NCBI GenBank assembly: GCA_964445525.1
Contig: CAYULA010000013.1
Span: 1 to 64,000, forward strand
Direction: 5' to 3'
Origin: Penumbrarchaeum sp964445525
Lineage (GTDB): Archaea > Thermoplasmatota > Penumbrarchaeia > Penumbrarchaeales > Penumbrarchaeaceae
DNA: 64,000 nt
Shown one piece after another: positions 9,586-20,100 of this stretch. Position 1 is the stretch's first letter. Every line of letters starts with the position of its first letter. The translations under genes were made by a program, and so were the position numbers. Under the pieces are notes generated by a model. The model did not search any database. It was not told the origin of the DNA and saw only the letters and a program-made list of their open reading frames with translations.

Positions 9586-10713
9586 ATGAACCCCGGTTTC
9601 GATAGGTTGAAGGAAACCATCATAGAAACGGGATTATGTACAAGATGCGGAGGATGCCAGGCATCCTGTCCCGTGGATGCCATATCATTCACAACCAGAG
9701 GAGTCGAATTGACAGGGGAGTGCATATCATGCGGGAATTGCGTGGCCATCTGCCCCGGTGGCGGAATCGATATGGCCTCTCACGAGAGGAGATTATTCAA
9801 AAAGAGGAGGAAATCCGGGTTCGGTAATAGGCTTGGAATATACCAGAAGAAGGAGCAGTTGAAAGCCGGAGATGATGAGGTTTTCCGCAGCGGTTATACC
9901 GGGGGCAGGGTATCTGCCGTTCTGATCCATGCCCTCGATAAGGGTTTCATAGATGCTGCTCTCCTCACGGATTGGTCAGGGACAGGGGACCTCTCAATAG
10001 GGAAAGGTGTTATTGCAAGGACAAGGGAGGAGGTCCTCTCCGCAGCTTCTTCGAAGTATGTATTTACACCGGTCCTGAACCTGCTCAAGGATATCAAGGA
10101 TGATTCTTCCGTCAAATCCGCCGCAATGGTGGGGCTACCCTGCCATCTCCACGCATTCCGCATGATGGAGGTTCACAAGGGAACAAAGGACCTGACCTCC
10201 AAGGTCACTTACCTCATTGCCCTGAACTGCGGAGCGGCCAATCTGGACGAGGAGGGATGGGGGGAACTGATAGAGGAATTGACCGGGGTTAAAAGGTCCG
10301 ACATAGCAGGATTTTCCGCAGAGAAGATATCCTCGGCTGTTGTGAGATTCGATGTAACGAGGCGGGACGGGAAGATCATCAAAAAAAAGATCCCTCTAAC
10401 AAGATATCTGAAAAAGATCCTGGAAAAAGGGGTTTGGCCACGCTGCAAACTGTGTCCAGATTATTCCGGGGAGCTATCGGATATCACCTTCGGAGCTCCC
10501 TATATCAGGACAAGAAAAGGCATTGATCTGGTCGAGTCCGCAAAGAATTCGAAAGACCTTGTCCGATCCAGTACCAAACATGTCTTGGTCCAATCCCTGA
10601 CAGATCTGACAATATCTGTTAGGAAGAGGTCCAGAGCCCGAAAAAATATCCGAAAAAGAAAGAGGGAGGGACAAGCCTACCCGGATTTCTCGAAATCGGG
10701 TGAAAAGGGATAA
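9586..10713 (+). CDS. FrhB-like iron-sulfur flavoprotein (F420 dehydrogenase beta-subunit family)
   Basis: 375 residues from the ATG at 9586; a TTG at 9571 behind GAGG is an alternative start. The N terminus carries two [4Fe-4S] ferredoxin motifs: C18, C21, C24, C28 and C46, C49, C52, C56. The rest matches the coenzyme F420 hydrogenase/dehydrogenase beta-subunit fold, with the 'MVGLPCHLHAFRMME' element typical of FrhB and a late RCKLCPDY cysteine pair. Family members bind FAD and pass electrons between F420 or another partner and iron-sulfur proteins. The last 40 residues are very basic. It sits 18 bp behind the C25-like gene and just ahead of the MBL gene. The substrate is unknown; F420 is possible but not shown. 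Confidence 0.75.
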   Translation: MNPGFDRLKETIIETGLCTRCGGCQASCPVDAISFTTRGVELTGECISCGNCVAICPGGGIDMASHERRLFKKRRKSGFGNRLGIYQKKEQLKAGDDEVFRSGYTGGRVSAVLIHALDKGFIDAALLTDWSGTGDLSIGKGVIARTREEVLSAASSKYVFTPVLNLLKDIKDDSSVKSAAMVGLPCHLHAFRMMEVHKGTKDLTSKVTYLIALNCGAANLDEEGWGELIEELTGVKRSDIAGFSAEKISSAVVRFDVTRRDGKIIKKKIPLTRYLKKILEKGVWPRCKLCPDYSGELSDITFGAPYIRTRKGIDLVESAKNSKDLVRSSTKHVLVQSLTDLTISVRKRSRARKNIRKRKREGQAYPDFSKSGEKG

Positions 10714-10722
10714 GTCGAACCT

Positions 10723-11580
10723 GTGAATTACCCGACGATGGCAGAAAAGGGACTCCCGCCCGGACCCGTCCCGAGGTCCTGGTATGGAAAGGAACTGAGC
10801 CTGCATAATTTCTATTCCATAGCCGGAGTATCCACCTCGTTTTTTGCAATAACACCGAAGGGAGCTCTGATCCTCGAGGCCGGTGACGGTTGCACCAGGG
10901 ATCTCATCGAACTCAGGAGGTCCCTCTTTCCCGGTGATGAAGTTACCTCATCGGAAAATATGATGGATCTGATCATGGGTGTGATCGTCTCCCATCCTCA
11001 TTATGATCATTATGCCGGTCTATTGAACCTTCTGAACCTTTTTCATATACTGGGCCGAAAGGAGGATCTCAAGGTAATTTATCCCGAAGGGGCAAAGGCC
11101 GTGGAAATGCTCATCGATCACTTCCTCGATACCCTGTGGGAAGAATGTCCATTCGAAATAGACAAGATTGAAGTGAGGTCTCCCGAGGACCTGGACATCC
11201 ATGGTATCAAACTCTCGACCCTTCCGGTAACCCATCGCTACAGCAGGCCCGGGGCAGTCGGAGGAAAGGTGCCTGCAATGGCATACTCGATCGGTTACGG
11301 GAGCGAGAGGATTGCTTACACGGGTGACACCTGCGGTTCGGAAAAGCTCATGAATTTCATGAAAGGATCCGACCTTGCGCTGATAGAAGCAACCTACGGA
11401 TCCACTCCCGACGGGCACGAGGAAGTGCACATGGACATCGAAAAAGCCCTGGAACTTGCCAGAGGATCAAAGGATTTCTGGCTTGTGCATTTCACTGCCA
11501 GATCATTCAATGAACTTCTAAATAAAAAAGGTTTGAAACCCGATTGCCTTCCTAGGGTTCCCAGGGAAGGAATACCTTGA
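10723..11580 (+). CDS. Metallo-beta-lactamase-fold hydrolase
   Basis: 285 residues from GTG (an ATG at 10738 is equally likely). The zinc signature SHPHYDHYAGL (H91, H93, D95, H96 in GTG numbering) is followed by a third histidine in LPVTHRY, the aspartate in AYTGDTC and a late histidine in WLVHFTAR. This pattern and length resemble RNase Z-like or phosphodiesterase-like members of the superfamily rather than true beta-lactamases. Specificity cannot be read from the sequence. The 3' end overlaps the convergent histidine kinase gene by 29 bp, so antisense interference between the two transcripts is possible. Confidence 0.75.
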   Translation: MNYPTMAEKGLPPGPVPRSWYGKELSLHNFYSIAGVSTSFFAITPKGALILEAGDGCTRDLIELRRSLFPGDEVTSSENMMDLIMGVIVSHPHYDHYAGLLNLLNLFHILGRKEDLKVIYPEGAKAVEMLIDHFLDTLWEECPFEIDKIEVRSPEDLDIHGIKLSTLPVTHRYSRPGAVGGKVPAMAYSIGYGSERIAYTGDTCGSEKLMNFMKGSDLALIEATYGSTPDGHEEVHMDIEKALELARGSKDFWLVHFTARSFNELLNKKGLKPDCLPRVPREGIP

Positions 11581-13297
11581 ACACCGACCCGCCGCCCGGA
11601 TTGTCCTCCACCCATATCTTGCCTCTGTGAAGCTCGCATATGCCCTTTGAAATGGCAAGTCCGAGTCCGGCCCCCATTATTCCCGAGTCGTCCCTGATCC
11701 TTGAGAACCTCTCGAATATGGAGGTCTTGTACTTGTCGGGCACACCTCTGCCCCTGTCGGATACGGACATGGTGATCCCGCTGAGGTCAGCCTCGAGTCT
11801 GATCCTGATCTCGGTTTTCGGATCGCTGTATTTCATTGCATTGTCCAGAAGGTTCAGTACAACCTGTTCAACCAGCCTGTGGCCCCTGATGTCGAATACT
11901 CCTTCTCCGGGTTCGAAGACCACATCATAGCTTTCGGTCTTGGGATATAGCATCTCCAGGCAGTTGTCGATCATGTTCTTGAGATCTATGCTCTCGAACT
12001 CCGAGGCCACCTTGCCCTCCTGAAGTTGAGCGAATGTGTTTGCAAGTGAGATGGTATCTGACATCCTCTTTGTTAGCGAAGAGATCTTGGCAATATATTC
12101 GGTCATCTTCTCTGAATCGGCATACTCCACCAGCTCGGAATAACCTCTTACAGCGGCAAGGGGATTCTTCAGATCATGGGAAAGGACCGAAAGAAGAAGC
12201 CTGTAGGTCCTGTTTGTTACTTCGAGTTGCCTTATACCGCTGTCGAGGGTATCCATCTCAACCCCGGTCATTCGAACACCACTGATGGTTCCCTCGTCAC
12301 CTTCTTCATAGATCGGCCTGAATTTACACAAGAAAGACCGTTTCGAACCGTGCCTGTCCGTCATCTGAAGATCGATTTGGCTGGGGCGGCCCGACTCGAA
12401 GGTGGAGTTCCATGCGTTCATGGCCCTCTCCCATTCTTTTCCGGGAGGGACAAAGAACGGCCCGTCCATCATGTCCGGTATGATATCGGACATGTCGATC
12501 ATCTCCTCGGCCTTTCTGTTGCAATCGATCTCCCAAACCGAATCCCTGTTCCTCCAAACCACTATCATGTCATCGGTTCCGTCAAGCAGGTCCCTGGACC
12601 TATCCCTCTCCCTCTTGAGAGACTCCATCTCGAGTATCCTTCCCAGGGAGTTGCCCAATGCTTTCCAGATCGGTTCAAGTATCCCCTCTGACTGTTTCGA
12701 TCCCCCCTTTTCCGATGATGAGAACAGTGCTACCTGGCCGATCTTCTCCTCCTTGTATTCCAAGGGCACGGAAAGAGCTGATTTCAATTTCAGGACCAAT
12801 GGATCCCCGTTTGGCGTTTTGGCCCTGAAGCTGCCGCTGTAGCATTCGAAGTACAAAGGTCCGTCGCCTTCGGGCAAGGCCCCGTCCAGGCAAAGCGGGT
12901 CCCTGTCCACTACCATGTTGTCCTTGGAGGAGAAATCGAAGAATTCCGGAAAATCCTCATTGTCGAACTCCGAGCCGGAATCATCATATTCCAGATCGAG
13001 AGGTCTCCATGACAGCCTTCCTATGTCGAAATCCATTACCTTTCTCATTGTATCGGTTAATAAGTGGCAAATGGAATCGATGTCATCGCATCCTATAAGA
13101 TCCAATCCCACCCCCGAGAGCATGGAAGAGACCTTATCCCCCCGTTGGCTCTTTCCAAGCTCCATTATGGAAGGCATCGAAAAAGTTTTCAGACTATCCT
13201 TGCTGCCGGCGGCAGACATGTGGCTGCTCTCCCGGTCAATGAGGGTACCTTTATAGCATAGGCTACCCCGGATACAATCTTCCAGCCAATCCTTCAT
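11552..13297 (-). CDS. Cytosolic sensor histidine kinase (GAF-PAS-HisKA-HATPase)
   Basis: 581 residues with no membrane helix, so probably a cytosolic sensor. A GAF-like domain (about residues 55-225) and a PAS domain (about 230-350) precede a HisKA dimerisation domain with phospho-acceptor H374 in VLSHDLKNPLAAVRGYSEL. The HATPase_c domain has the N box (NLLDNAMKYS), G1 (SDRGRGVP) and G2 (MGAGLGLAI). No receiver domain is attached and no response regulator lies next to it. GGAG precedes the ATG at 13297; an internal ATG (residue 27) is an alternative. On the minus strand an ACTATAAAAAG box lies at about 13388-13398. The signal and partner are unknown. Confidence 0.8.
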   Translation of the reverse strand: MKDWLEDCIRGSLCYKGTLIDRESSHMSAAGSKDSLKTFSMPSIMELGKSQRGDKVSSMLSGVGLDLIGCDDIDSICHLLTDTMRKVMDFDIGRLSWRPLDLEYDDSGSEFDNEDFPEFFDFSSKDNMVVDRDPLCLDGALPEGDGPLYFECYSGSFRAKTPNGDPLVLKLKSALSVPLEYKEEKIGQVALFSSSEKGGSKQSEGILEPIWKALGNSLGRILEMESLKRERDRSRDLLDGTDDMIVVWRNRDSVWEIDCNRKAEEMIDMSDIIPDMMDGPFFVPPGKEWERAMNAWNSTFESGRPSQIDLQMTDRHGSKRSFLCKFRPIYEEGDEGTISGVRMTGVEMDTLDSGIRQLEVTNRTYRLLLSVLSHDLKNPLAAVRGYSELVEYADSEKMTEYIAKISSLTKRMSDTISLANTFAQLQEGKVASEFESIDLKNMIDNCLEMLYPKTESYDVVFEPGEGVFDIRGHRLVEQVVLNLLDNAMKYSDPKTEIRIRLEADLSGITMSVSDRGRGVPDKYKTSIFERFSRIRDDSGIMGAGLGLAISKGICELHRGKIWVEDNPGGGSVFKVFLPWEP

Positions 13298-13410
13298 GAT
13301 GGAAGCTCCAAAAATGGCAGGACCTAACCCCAGCCAAGAGATGATATGAAACGTGCTATTTCAACGTTGGGGAACATTTCCAGTGCAACTTTTTATAGTG
13401 CTCTTTTGCA

Positions 13411-13417
13411 TATAAAA
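13411..13417 (+). promoter_or_regulatory. TATA box for the M14 carboxypeptidase gene
   Basis: TATAAAA within GCATATAAAAACTGC. Transcription from about 13440 would leave a leader of roughly 90 nt before the preferred ATG at 13529. A minus-strand TATA box for the divergent kinase lies just upstream (about 13388-13398), so this gap is a bidirectional promoter region. Confidence 0.4.
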
Positions 13418-13528
13418 ACTGCATTTGTCCTAGTGGTTAGGCCGATCAATTTGAGGGGTGTTTACGGACGGACGGCCTTTCGGAGTGGAACCAAAAGTGA
13501 TTTAAGAACCACCCATGATTACAGAGTG

Positions 13529-15253
13529 ATGCGCCAGGCGGGTGGACCCAAAAATCTGAACTGGACGATCATCTTGCTGTCCATCGTATCAGTGGCATCC
13601 CTGAGCCTCGTGCCGACCGGTGTCCAGGGGTCTGTTCAGGGAATGAATTCTTACTCTTACTATCCCGAAGAAGGTCCCGACTTTCACCGGAACTTCACCC
13701 AGTACTTTGATTATCCATCAATGACACAATACCTGAAACAGATGCAGGTCAGGTTCAAGGATATAATGGAACTGTGGTCGCTCGGTCAGACCCATGAGGG
13801 AAGGGACATCTGGTGTGTCAAACTGTCCGATAATCCCGGTTCCTCCGACGACGGGTCTCCAGGTTCGGAACCCGACGCGATCCTCGTTGGAGCTCATCAC
13901 GCAAACGAATGGATATCATACGAAACCGCACTCTATGTGATGACCTTCCTTCTGGAAAATTACGGGGGAGGCGACCTCAACGGAACGGCTGCCACATACC
14001 TGGTTGACAACAGGGAGATATTCATCGTCCCCATGCTGAATCCGGACGGTACGCAGTATGCTCACGAATCGGAGAGGGGATGGAGGAAGAACCGGGAGCC
14101 CAATTATGTTTACGATCATATGCCGGGCAGCTACATCGACCCTGACCTTGTTCCATCATCTTATGGTGTGGACATCAACAGGAATTACGGGTGGATGTGG
14201 CATGTTGCGGGGGGGTCCAATGCACTCCTGGCCAGGGGAGGCTCGTACAGAGGGCCTCCCGACAACGTGGATGATGACGGTGACGCCATTGTCCAGGTTG
14301 ATATCAGAAACGGCATCCTTCCAGGTCCCGACGAAGGTGTGGACGAGGACCCCTGGGATGGCATCGATAATGATGCAGACGGTGAGGTGGACGAGGACCC
14401 TGCCGGAGGTTTCACCTCTGCAGAAACCATTGCCCTGAAAGATCTTGGGGAAAAACAGGATTTCACAGTGGCAATATCCTACCATTCCTATTCCGAGCTG
14501 GTTCTCTGGCCCTGGGGTTACACAAACGAGGAAGCGCCGGACGGTCCGCATCTGGCCCAGCTTGGAACCAGAATGGCGGAGATGAACGGCTACCGTCCCA
14601 TGCAGGGGTATGACCTCTACATGGTTACGGGAGACATGACAGACTGGTTCTATTCCCAATACGGTACATACGCATACACATTCGAGGTGGGAAGGACCCA
14701 CAACATACCGGCAGATGAGATCGTGAGCCACGCACAGCTTAATCTCGATCCCTCCCTCTATCTCATCTATTCCGCTAAGAATCCCTTTATTTCATACATC
14801 AGAACCGACGAGAACTCCACCAAAGTATGGAGGACGGGAGATAACATGAGGGTGGAGTTCTCATTCGAGGATGAAGGGTATCCGATTCCTCTGAACAACG
14901 ACACTTTCAAGGTGGTTTACAGATGGGACGGAGGTCCATGGAAGAGGTCCACCCTTGCGGCTCTTGAAAACGGAAATATTACCGGTTCCTTCCCTGCCGA
15001 GACCGATGAAGGGGTTCTTGAGCTCTATTTCGAGATGGAGGATGACAGGGGCAACCTCATTACAGAACCAGCTTACGCTCCCTATGCACTGATCACAATG
15101 GAATTCGTGAGAGATCCCATATTCGGACTCTATTTCGGTTTCGACACTTTGCTTGTACTTTTGTTCACCCTGGGGATATCCTGGGGTGGTTTCAGTTTGG
15201 GAGTAGTAAAATCCGTGAGGTCCCAGAGGAGAATGGAGGGGATGAATGGCTAA
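13529..15253 (+). CDS. Secreted, membrane-anchored M14 zinc carboxypeptidase
   Basis: 574 residues from ATG 13529. The frame is open back to an ATG at 13346, but only this start gives a proper signal peptide (NWTIILLSIVSVASLSLVPTG). All M14 landmarks are present: zinc ligands H124 and E127 in AHHANEW, the third ligand H319 in SYHSYSELVLWPWGY, the NPDG and DINRNYGW substrate elements, and the catalytic glutamate E386 in YTFEVGR. A calcium-loop insert of D/N/G-rich repeats (about residues 246-292, DDDGD and DNDADGE) sits inside the catalytic domain. A beta-rich domain and one C-terminal membrane helix follow. It trims C-terminal amino acids from external peptides. It overlaps the transporter gene by 8 bp, so hydrolysis and uptake are probably coupled. 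Confidence 0.88.
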   Translation: MRQAGGPKNLNWTIILLSIVSVASLSLVPTGVQGSVQGMNSYSYYPEEGPDFHRNFTQYFDYPSMTQYLKQMQVRFKDIMELWSLGQTHEGRDIWCVKLSDNPGSSDDGSPGSEPDAILVGAHHANEWISYETALYVMTFLLENYGGGDLNGTAATYLVDNREIFIVPMLNPDGTQYAHESERGWRKNREPNYVYDHMPGSYIDPDLVPSSYGVDINRNYGWMWHVAGGSNALLARGGSYRGPPDNVDDDGDAIVQVDIRNGILPGPDEGVDEDPWDGIDNDADGEVDEDPAGGFTSAETIALKDLGEKQDFTVAISYHSYSELVLWPWGYTNEEAPDGPHLAQLGTRMAEMNGYRPMQGYDLYMVTGDMTDWFYSQYGTYAYTFEVGRTHNIPADEIVSHAQLNLDPSLYLIYSAKNPFISYIRTDENSTKVWRTGDNMRVEFSFEDEGYPIPLNNDTFKVVYRWDGGPWKRSTLAALENGNITGSFPAETDEGVLELYFEMEDDRGNLITEPAYAPYALITMEFVRDPIFGLYFGFDTLLVLLFTLGISWGGFSLGVVKSVRSQRRMEGMNG

Positions 15254-16862
15254 AGGGGGAGGCACATTCACCAGCAAGTGGGGACTGCTGATGGCAGCTC
15301 TGGGTGCCGCAATAGGTACCGGCAATATCTGGAGGTTCCCAAAGGAGGTGGCCGACAACGGCGGCGGATCCTTCATGATACCCTACATACTCTTCCTATT
15401 CACATGGTCCATACCGATTCTTCTTGTAGAGTTCAACCTCGGAAAGAAGACCAGAAAAGGAACCATGGGGTCCTTTGCTTCAATACTTGGAAAGAACAAG
15501 GCATGGATGGGGGCCTGGATGGCATGGATCTCTACAGCAATCGGCTTCTATTACGCGGTGGTTATGGGATGGACCATCCGTTACGCCCTGGGATCTTCAA
15601 CGGGAAACATCTCATTTTCGGATTCACAGCAGTCATGGGAGAATTTTCTCGAATCTCCTGGACTGGTGGTCCTTTTCCAGATCATGGCGATCGCCGTTTC
15701 TGCTTTCGTGGTCTACAGGGGAATCGAAAAAGGCGTGGAAAGGGTGAACAAGATATTGATACCAACCCTCTTCATATTACTGCTATTTTCAATGATATGG
15801 GCCCTCACGCTTCCCGGTGCGATGAGGGGGGTAGCCTACATTTTCACCCCCCAGGCAGATACCCTATTCAACGGTAAGACCTGGATAGAAGCTCTTGCCC
15901 AATCCGCCTGGTCCTGCAGCGCGGGAATGGGAATGGCAATCACCTACGGGGCGTATACAAGAAGAAAGGACGATACTTCACTGAACACCGTCCTAACCGG
16001 ATTGGGGGATACGACCATTGCCCTCGTTGCGGGGATTATGATCTTTGCTACGGTTTTTGCCATGTCCGGTACGATGACCCAGGCGGAAGATGCGGTCTCC
16101 GCCGGCGGTTCGGGATTGACATTCATCTATCTTCCCCAGCTATTCGGGGAGATGATTGGAGGAAGGTATGTTGCGATAGCCTTCTTTTTCGCCATGGCCT
16201 TTGCGGCACTCACATCCATGATCGCAACTTATGAGAACGCTGTGAAGAACTTCGTGGATGCGGGCTGGGGCAGAAAGAAGGCAATAATGGTAATGACCAT
16301 CGGAATGCTGATCCTCGGCCTTCCATCCGCCCTCATAGTAATGGATGTCAGCATCGGGGGAACGACAACTCCCATGCCGGTGTTCCTCGAAAATCAGGAC
16401 TTTGTCTGGGGTCTTGGACTGGTCCTATCGGGTGGTTTCATCTATTTCCTGGTCTGGAAGTACGGGATTACCAAGTTCAGAAAGAATTTCATTAACAGCA
16501 GGTATGCCGATGTCAAGATCGGAAAATGGTTCGACATCCTATTCAAATACGTTGTTCCAATAGAACTGGTTGTGATGTCTGTCTGGTTCATATATCAAAC
16601 GATAGTGAGTCCAACCGAGGAATGGTGGATGGGAGGGATCATAGGATTTTTGATCATGATAGGTCAATGGGCCGTTGTGATAATAGGTTTGATCTTTGTC
16701 TCCAGGAAGGTTGAAGACAGATTGGTGGAGGATGATTTCGATCCGGACACCACAATCGACGAGGATATTATCAAGGAAGACCGGGAACAGGAGGATCTCC
16801 CGATGGATGATGTCGGTTATGAAAATGAGATCCCCGTGACTGAAGAGGAAGTGAACTCATGA
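15246..16862 (+). CDS. Na+-dependent neurotransmitter:sodium symporter (SNF/NSS) family transporter
   Basis: 538 residues with about twelve hydrophobic helices. The unwound first helix carries the family signature GNIWRFP (26-32), whose backbone forms the Na+ and substrate sites, and TM8 carries the characteristic ALTSMIATYENAVKNFVD run. Prokaryotic members import amino acids (often tryptophan, leucine or tyrosine) with Na+. The start overlaps the stop of the M14 carboxypeptidase by 8 bp, and the end overlaps the next small gene by 4 bp, so translation is probably coupled. The acidic C-terminal tail (about 490-538) is long for the family. An amino-acid substrate released by the peptidase is likely (inference). 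Confidence 0.88.
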   Translation: MAKGGGTFTSKWGLLMAALGAAIGTGNIWRFPKEVADNGGGSFMIPYILFLFTWSIPILLVEFNLGKKTRKGTMGSFASILGKNKAWMGAWMAWISTAIGFYYAVVMGWTIRYALGSSTGNISFSDSQQSWENFLESPGLVVLFQIMAIAVSAFVVYRGIEKGVERVNKILIPTLFILLLFSMIWALTLPGAMRGVAYIFTPQADTLFNGKTWIEALAQSAWSCSAGMGMAITYGAYTRRKDDTSLNTVLTGLGDTTIALVAGIMIFATVFAMSGTMTQAEDAVSAGGSGLTFIYLPQLFGEMIGGRYVAIAFFFAMAFAALTSMIATYENAVKNFVDAGWGRKKAIMVMTIGMLILGLPSALIVMDVSIGGTTTPMPVFLENQDFVWGLGLVLSGGFIYFLVWKYGITKFRKNFINSRYADVKIGKWFDILFKYVVPIELVVMSVWFIYQTIVSPTEEWWMGGIIGFLIMIGQWAVVIIGLIFVSRKVEDRLVEDDFDPDTTIDEDIIKEDREQEDLPMDDVGYENEIPVTEEEVNS

Positions 16863-17062
16863 CTAAAGAAGAGGAAAAGATCACGGAGATGCTCAGGGAA
16901 AATGGCGAGATGTCCACCACCGAGATCGAGTCCGAGTTCACAAGAAAGGGCGAATCCTGCCCCGACGGGGCCGTAAAGCATCTGATGAAGATGAAGACAA
17001 AGGGGATCGTCGAGGGAAGGATGGACAGGGAAAAGAAAGGATGGGTTTGGACCCTCAAGTGA
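16859..17062 (+). CDS. Small winged-helix protein
   Basis: 67 residues, starting with the ATGA overlap on the transporter stop. The sequence KITEMLRENGEMSTTEIESEF, then a second helix (AVKHLMKMKTKGIVEG) and a short wing (RMDREKKGWVWTL), is a minimal winged-helix domain. It could be a regulator of the peptidase/transporter operon or a modulator without DNA binding. No effector domain is present. Confidence 0.6.
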   Translation: MTKEEEKITEMLRENGEMSTTEIESEFTRKGESCPDGAVKHLMKMKTKGIVEGRMDREKKGWVWTLK

Positions 17063-17106
17063 TGAATATTCATATTCCTGTGCAAAAGATTTAGATATAA
17101 TTCTGG

Positions 17107-17141
17107 ACGGTTACCGTAAACGTACCCGGAATGTTTCCGGG
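17107..17141 (+). promoter_or_regulatory. Palindrome and perfect hairpin in the leader of the next gene
   Basis: ACGGTTACCGT (17107-17117) is an 11-bp palindrome. CCCGGAA-TGT-TTCCGGG (17125-17141) is a perfect 7-bp-arm hairpin. They lie between a TATA-like stretch (about 17089-17099) and the GAGGTG ribosome site just before ATG 17157. They could be an operator or a 5'-stabilising or attenuating structure. Confidence 0.45.
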
Positions 17142-17156
17142 GGAAGAGGTGTTCAC

Positions 17157-20100
17157 ATGGGTGATACGTCCAATTCGATTCCTGCACCCTCGAAATACTG
17201 GTCAATGCTTGCAGCCTTGATATTTGTGATATCGGCCATCACATTCGTAACGCAATCAGAGTCGGTCAGCGGTCTTAATGTTCCCGGAGGAACGATCACG
17301 GGTAATGTAACCTGGACCCTGTCCGATTCGCCGGTGGATTTAGAGGGCAATCTGACAATTGAAACGGGAGCATCCCTGACCATACAACCTGGTGTACTGG
17401 TTCTCATGGAGGATCATAATTTTCTCGGCGTGAACGGTACTCTCAGAGCCGAGGGGACCTCAGGGGGAAGAATAAAATTCGAGGGTTCCGGGTCTGCGGG
17501 TTTCGACAGGATCAACGTGACATCCGGCGGCGAAGCATACATGACCTTCTGTGATATCGATTCGAGGGGGGGTATTTTCGCAACAGACAGCGGTACCGAG
17601 GTCAGGATCTACAATTCAACCATCACATCCACACAAGCTGCGGGATTGACAGCGCAGTATAACTCCGAGGCCTGGCTAATAAACTGCACCTTTAACTCAC
17701 CTATCAATGTGTCTGTGATGTTGGGAACCGTTCACGAAGGATACTGGTTCAGTTTCAGGGCCATGAAGGACAACGGTGAAGGACCTTACACCCAGGGAGC
17801 GGACCTGACGATCTTTGCATCCAATCCACAGGGAAGCAGCTTCACAATTTATGATTCGACCTCGGGAGATCCACAAACCGGATCCGATGGTACAATTCCC
17901 GCCTTTGCCATTGAGCAATATCTCCACGAGGGCTCGGTCTTCATCAACAGGGTGAAGATGACCATAACCATGTCTGCCGATAACAGCAGATGGAGAAAGC
18001 AGGAAAACGAATGGGTGATAACCAAGGATACCGATTATACCTGGTGGATGGATTTTACCCCACCGGAAGCACCGACGAATCTTTCCGTTCTGAGAAAGGG
18101 TGGACACTGGATCCATGTTCAATGGGATTATCCCGGCGACGATTCAAAGCTGAGCAATTTCGTTCTTCGATTCAAGAAATCCTGGGAGGGCGAATCCGAG
18201 TGGGACACGGCGGAGCCTTCCGCCGGCTTTAGAGACTGGAATATCACCATAGAGGAGCCTCCAAATCCGGTAAATGGACTCCTCGAGGAAAGGGATTACG
18301 ACATCAAGTTGTATGCCGTTGACGGAAGTGAAAATCCCTCCGATACGATAGGACCCATCACCGTCAAGACGCTGGATATAACAAAACCTTCCCCTCCCGA
18401 AGAAATCGAAGTGATCGTGGTGGAAGGAACCTATGTGAATATCCAATGGAACAGATCAGTTTCCGAGGATGTGGTCAGGTACGGAATAATGGTGGAAGAG
18501 GAAGGGGAAGAAGGGGAGCTTATTTTCGTCCCGAGCGATGGCAACGATACCCAGATCTACAACCTGACCGGATTGGAGAGCGAGACCGAGTACACATTCG
18601 AGATGGCGGCATTCGATGACGGGGAGATCCCGAATAATTCAACCTGGACAGAACCCATAATGTTCAGGACCTTGGATATTACTCCCCCGGAGAAACCCTC
18701 ACTTTCCATTTCATTCCTGGAACCGGACCAGTATATCAACGGTTCGGGATACTATAACGGTTCACAGGTTGCACTGGAAGGGTTCGTTCCAGGGGAAAAC
18801 AGGACATTCATCGATGTGTTCCTGGACGGTGAATTGTACGTCAATCCCAATCCCGACCTCCCGCGCCCCTCAACATTCGAGGGTCGTTTCTTCTTCTTCA
18901 TCAGCGTTGATGAAATACAGCACAATATCAGGGTAAGAAGCGTTGATCCCGCAGGCAACAAAGGGCCGCTTTCGGAAGAGGTCTCCATAATAATTGACCG
19001 GACCGATCCCCTTATCGGGCTGGAAATGCCGGAGAACGGCGTCTTCACCGTGGACAATGATGACATGGTGGAGATCGATTCTAACTCCACGGATGACAAT
19101 TCCATCCATTCCATTACATGGTATATTGAGAAACCTGACGGGACTGTGGAAACAGAATCCGGATCCACACTTTCGAAGGTATTCCCGTTGGGAAATTACA
19201 ACATCACGCTCGAGGTCTTTGACCTTGCGGGAAACATGAACAAAACCCTGTTCAAGGTGCGATCGCTTGTTCCCGATGACACAGCTCCGGTAGCCACGGT
19301 TTTGAGCCCTTCATCCAATGTGGATATCGATCTAGCACCCATATTCGAGGTCGAGTTCTCGGAGGAGATCGTCTGGGACCTCATCTCCGCAGGTGTTGAA
19401 AGGACCGAGGGCGAGGGCACCGGTCCAATCGATGTCCTTTCAACATTTGACAGGGAAAATCTCACGGGCAGGTTCGAACTGACAAGGTCGCTTGAGGGAG
19501 GTGTCAATTATACCTTCTTCATCGAATCCATTATGGATACGAGAGGAAATATCGGAGAGAACATCGATTTCGGGTTCAGGACCATAGATGACAATCGAGT
19601 TGATACGGATAAAGACGGAATCCCTGATTATTACGAGGTCCAGAAGGGATTCCTTAGTCCCTCCATACCGGATGACGCATCAGAGGACGAGGACGAGGAC
19701 GGATTGACAAACCTTCAAGAATATCTGGAAGGAACGGACCCGGCCTCTCCCGATTCCGACGGAGATGGTATGACCGACGGATGGGAAGTGGAATACGGAC
19801 TGAAGCCAATGGACAGAAGCGACGCCCTATCCGACGCCGACGGGGATTCCTATTCCAATCTGGAAGAATTCAGGTCAGATACCGATCCCAATGACAAAGA
19901 GAGCAAACCCACCGCATCGGAGGAGGATGATATTCTCCTGATCATAGTGATCATAATCATAGCCGTTGTATTGCTTCTCATAATCATCCTATCGGTGTTC
20001 TTTGTCATCAGATCCAGAAAAAGGGAGGAAGAGATGGCTCCGAAAGAGGAGGTATCGGAGGAAGAGGAAGGACCGAGGACATGGAGCGAACAGGTGGAGG

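Noticed and set aside
13421..13500. tRNA-like D-arm sequence (CTAGTGGTTAGG at 13430-13441)
   Set aside because: No matching acceptor stem, anticodon arm or GTTCGAATC-type T-arm follows in the next 90 bases, and a TATA box sits too close for a tRNA promoter.
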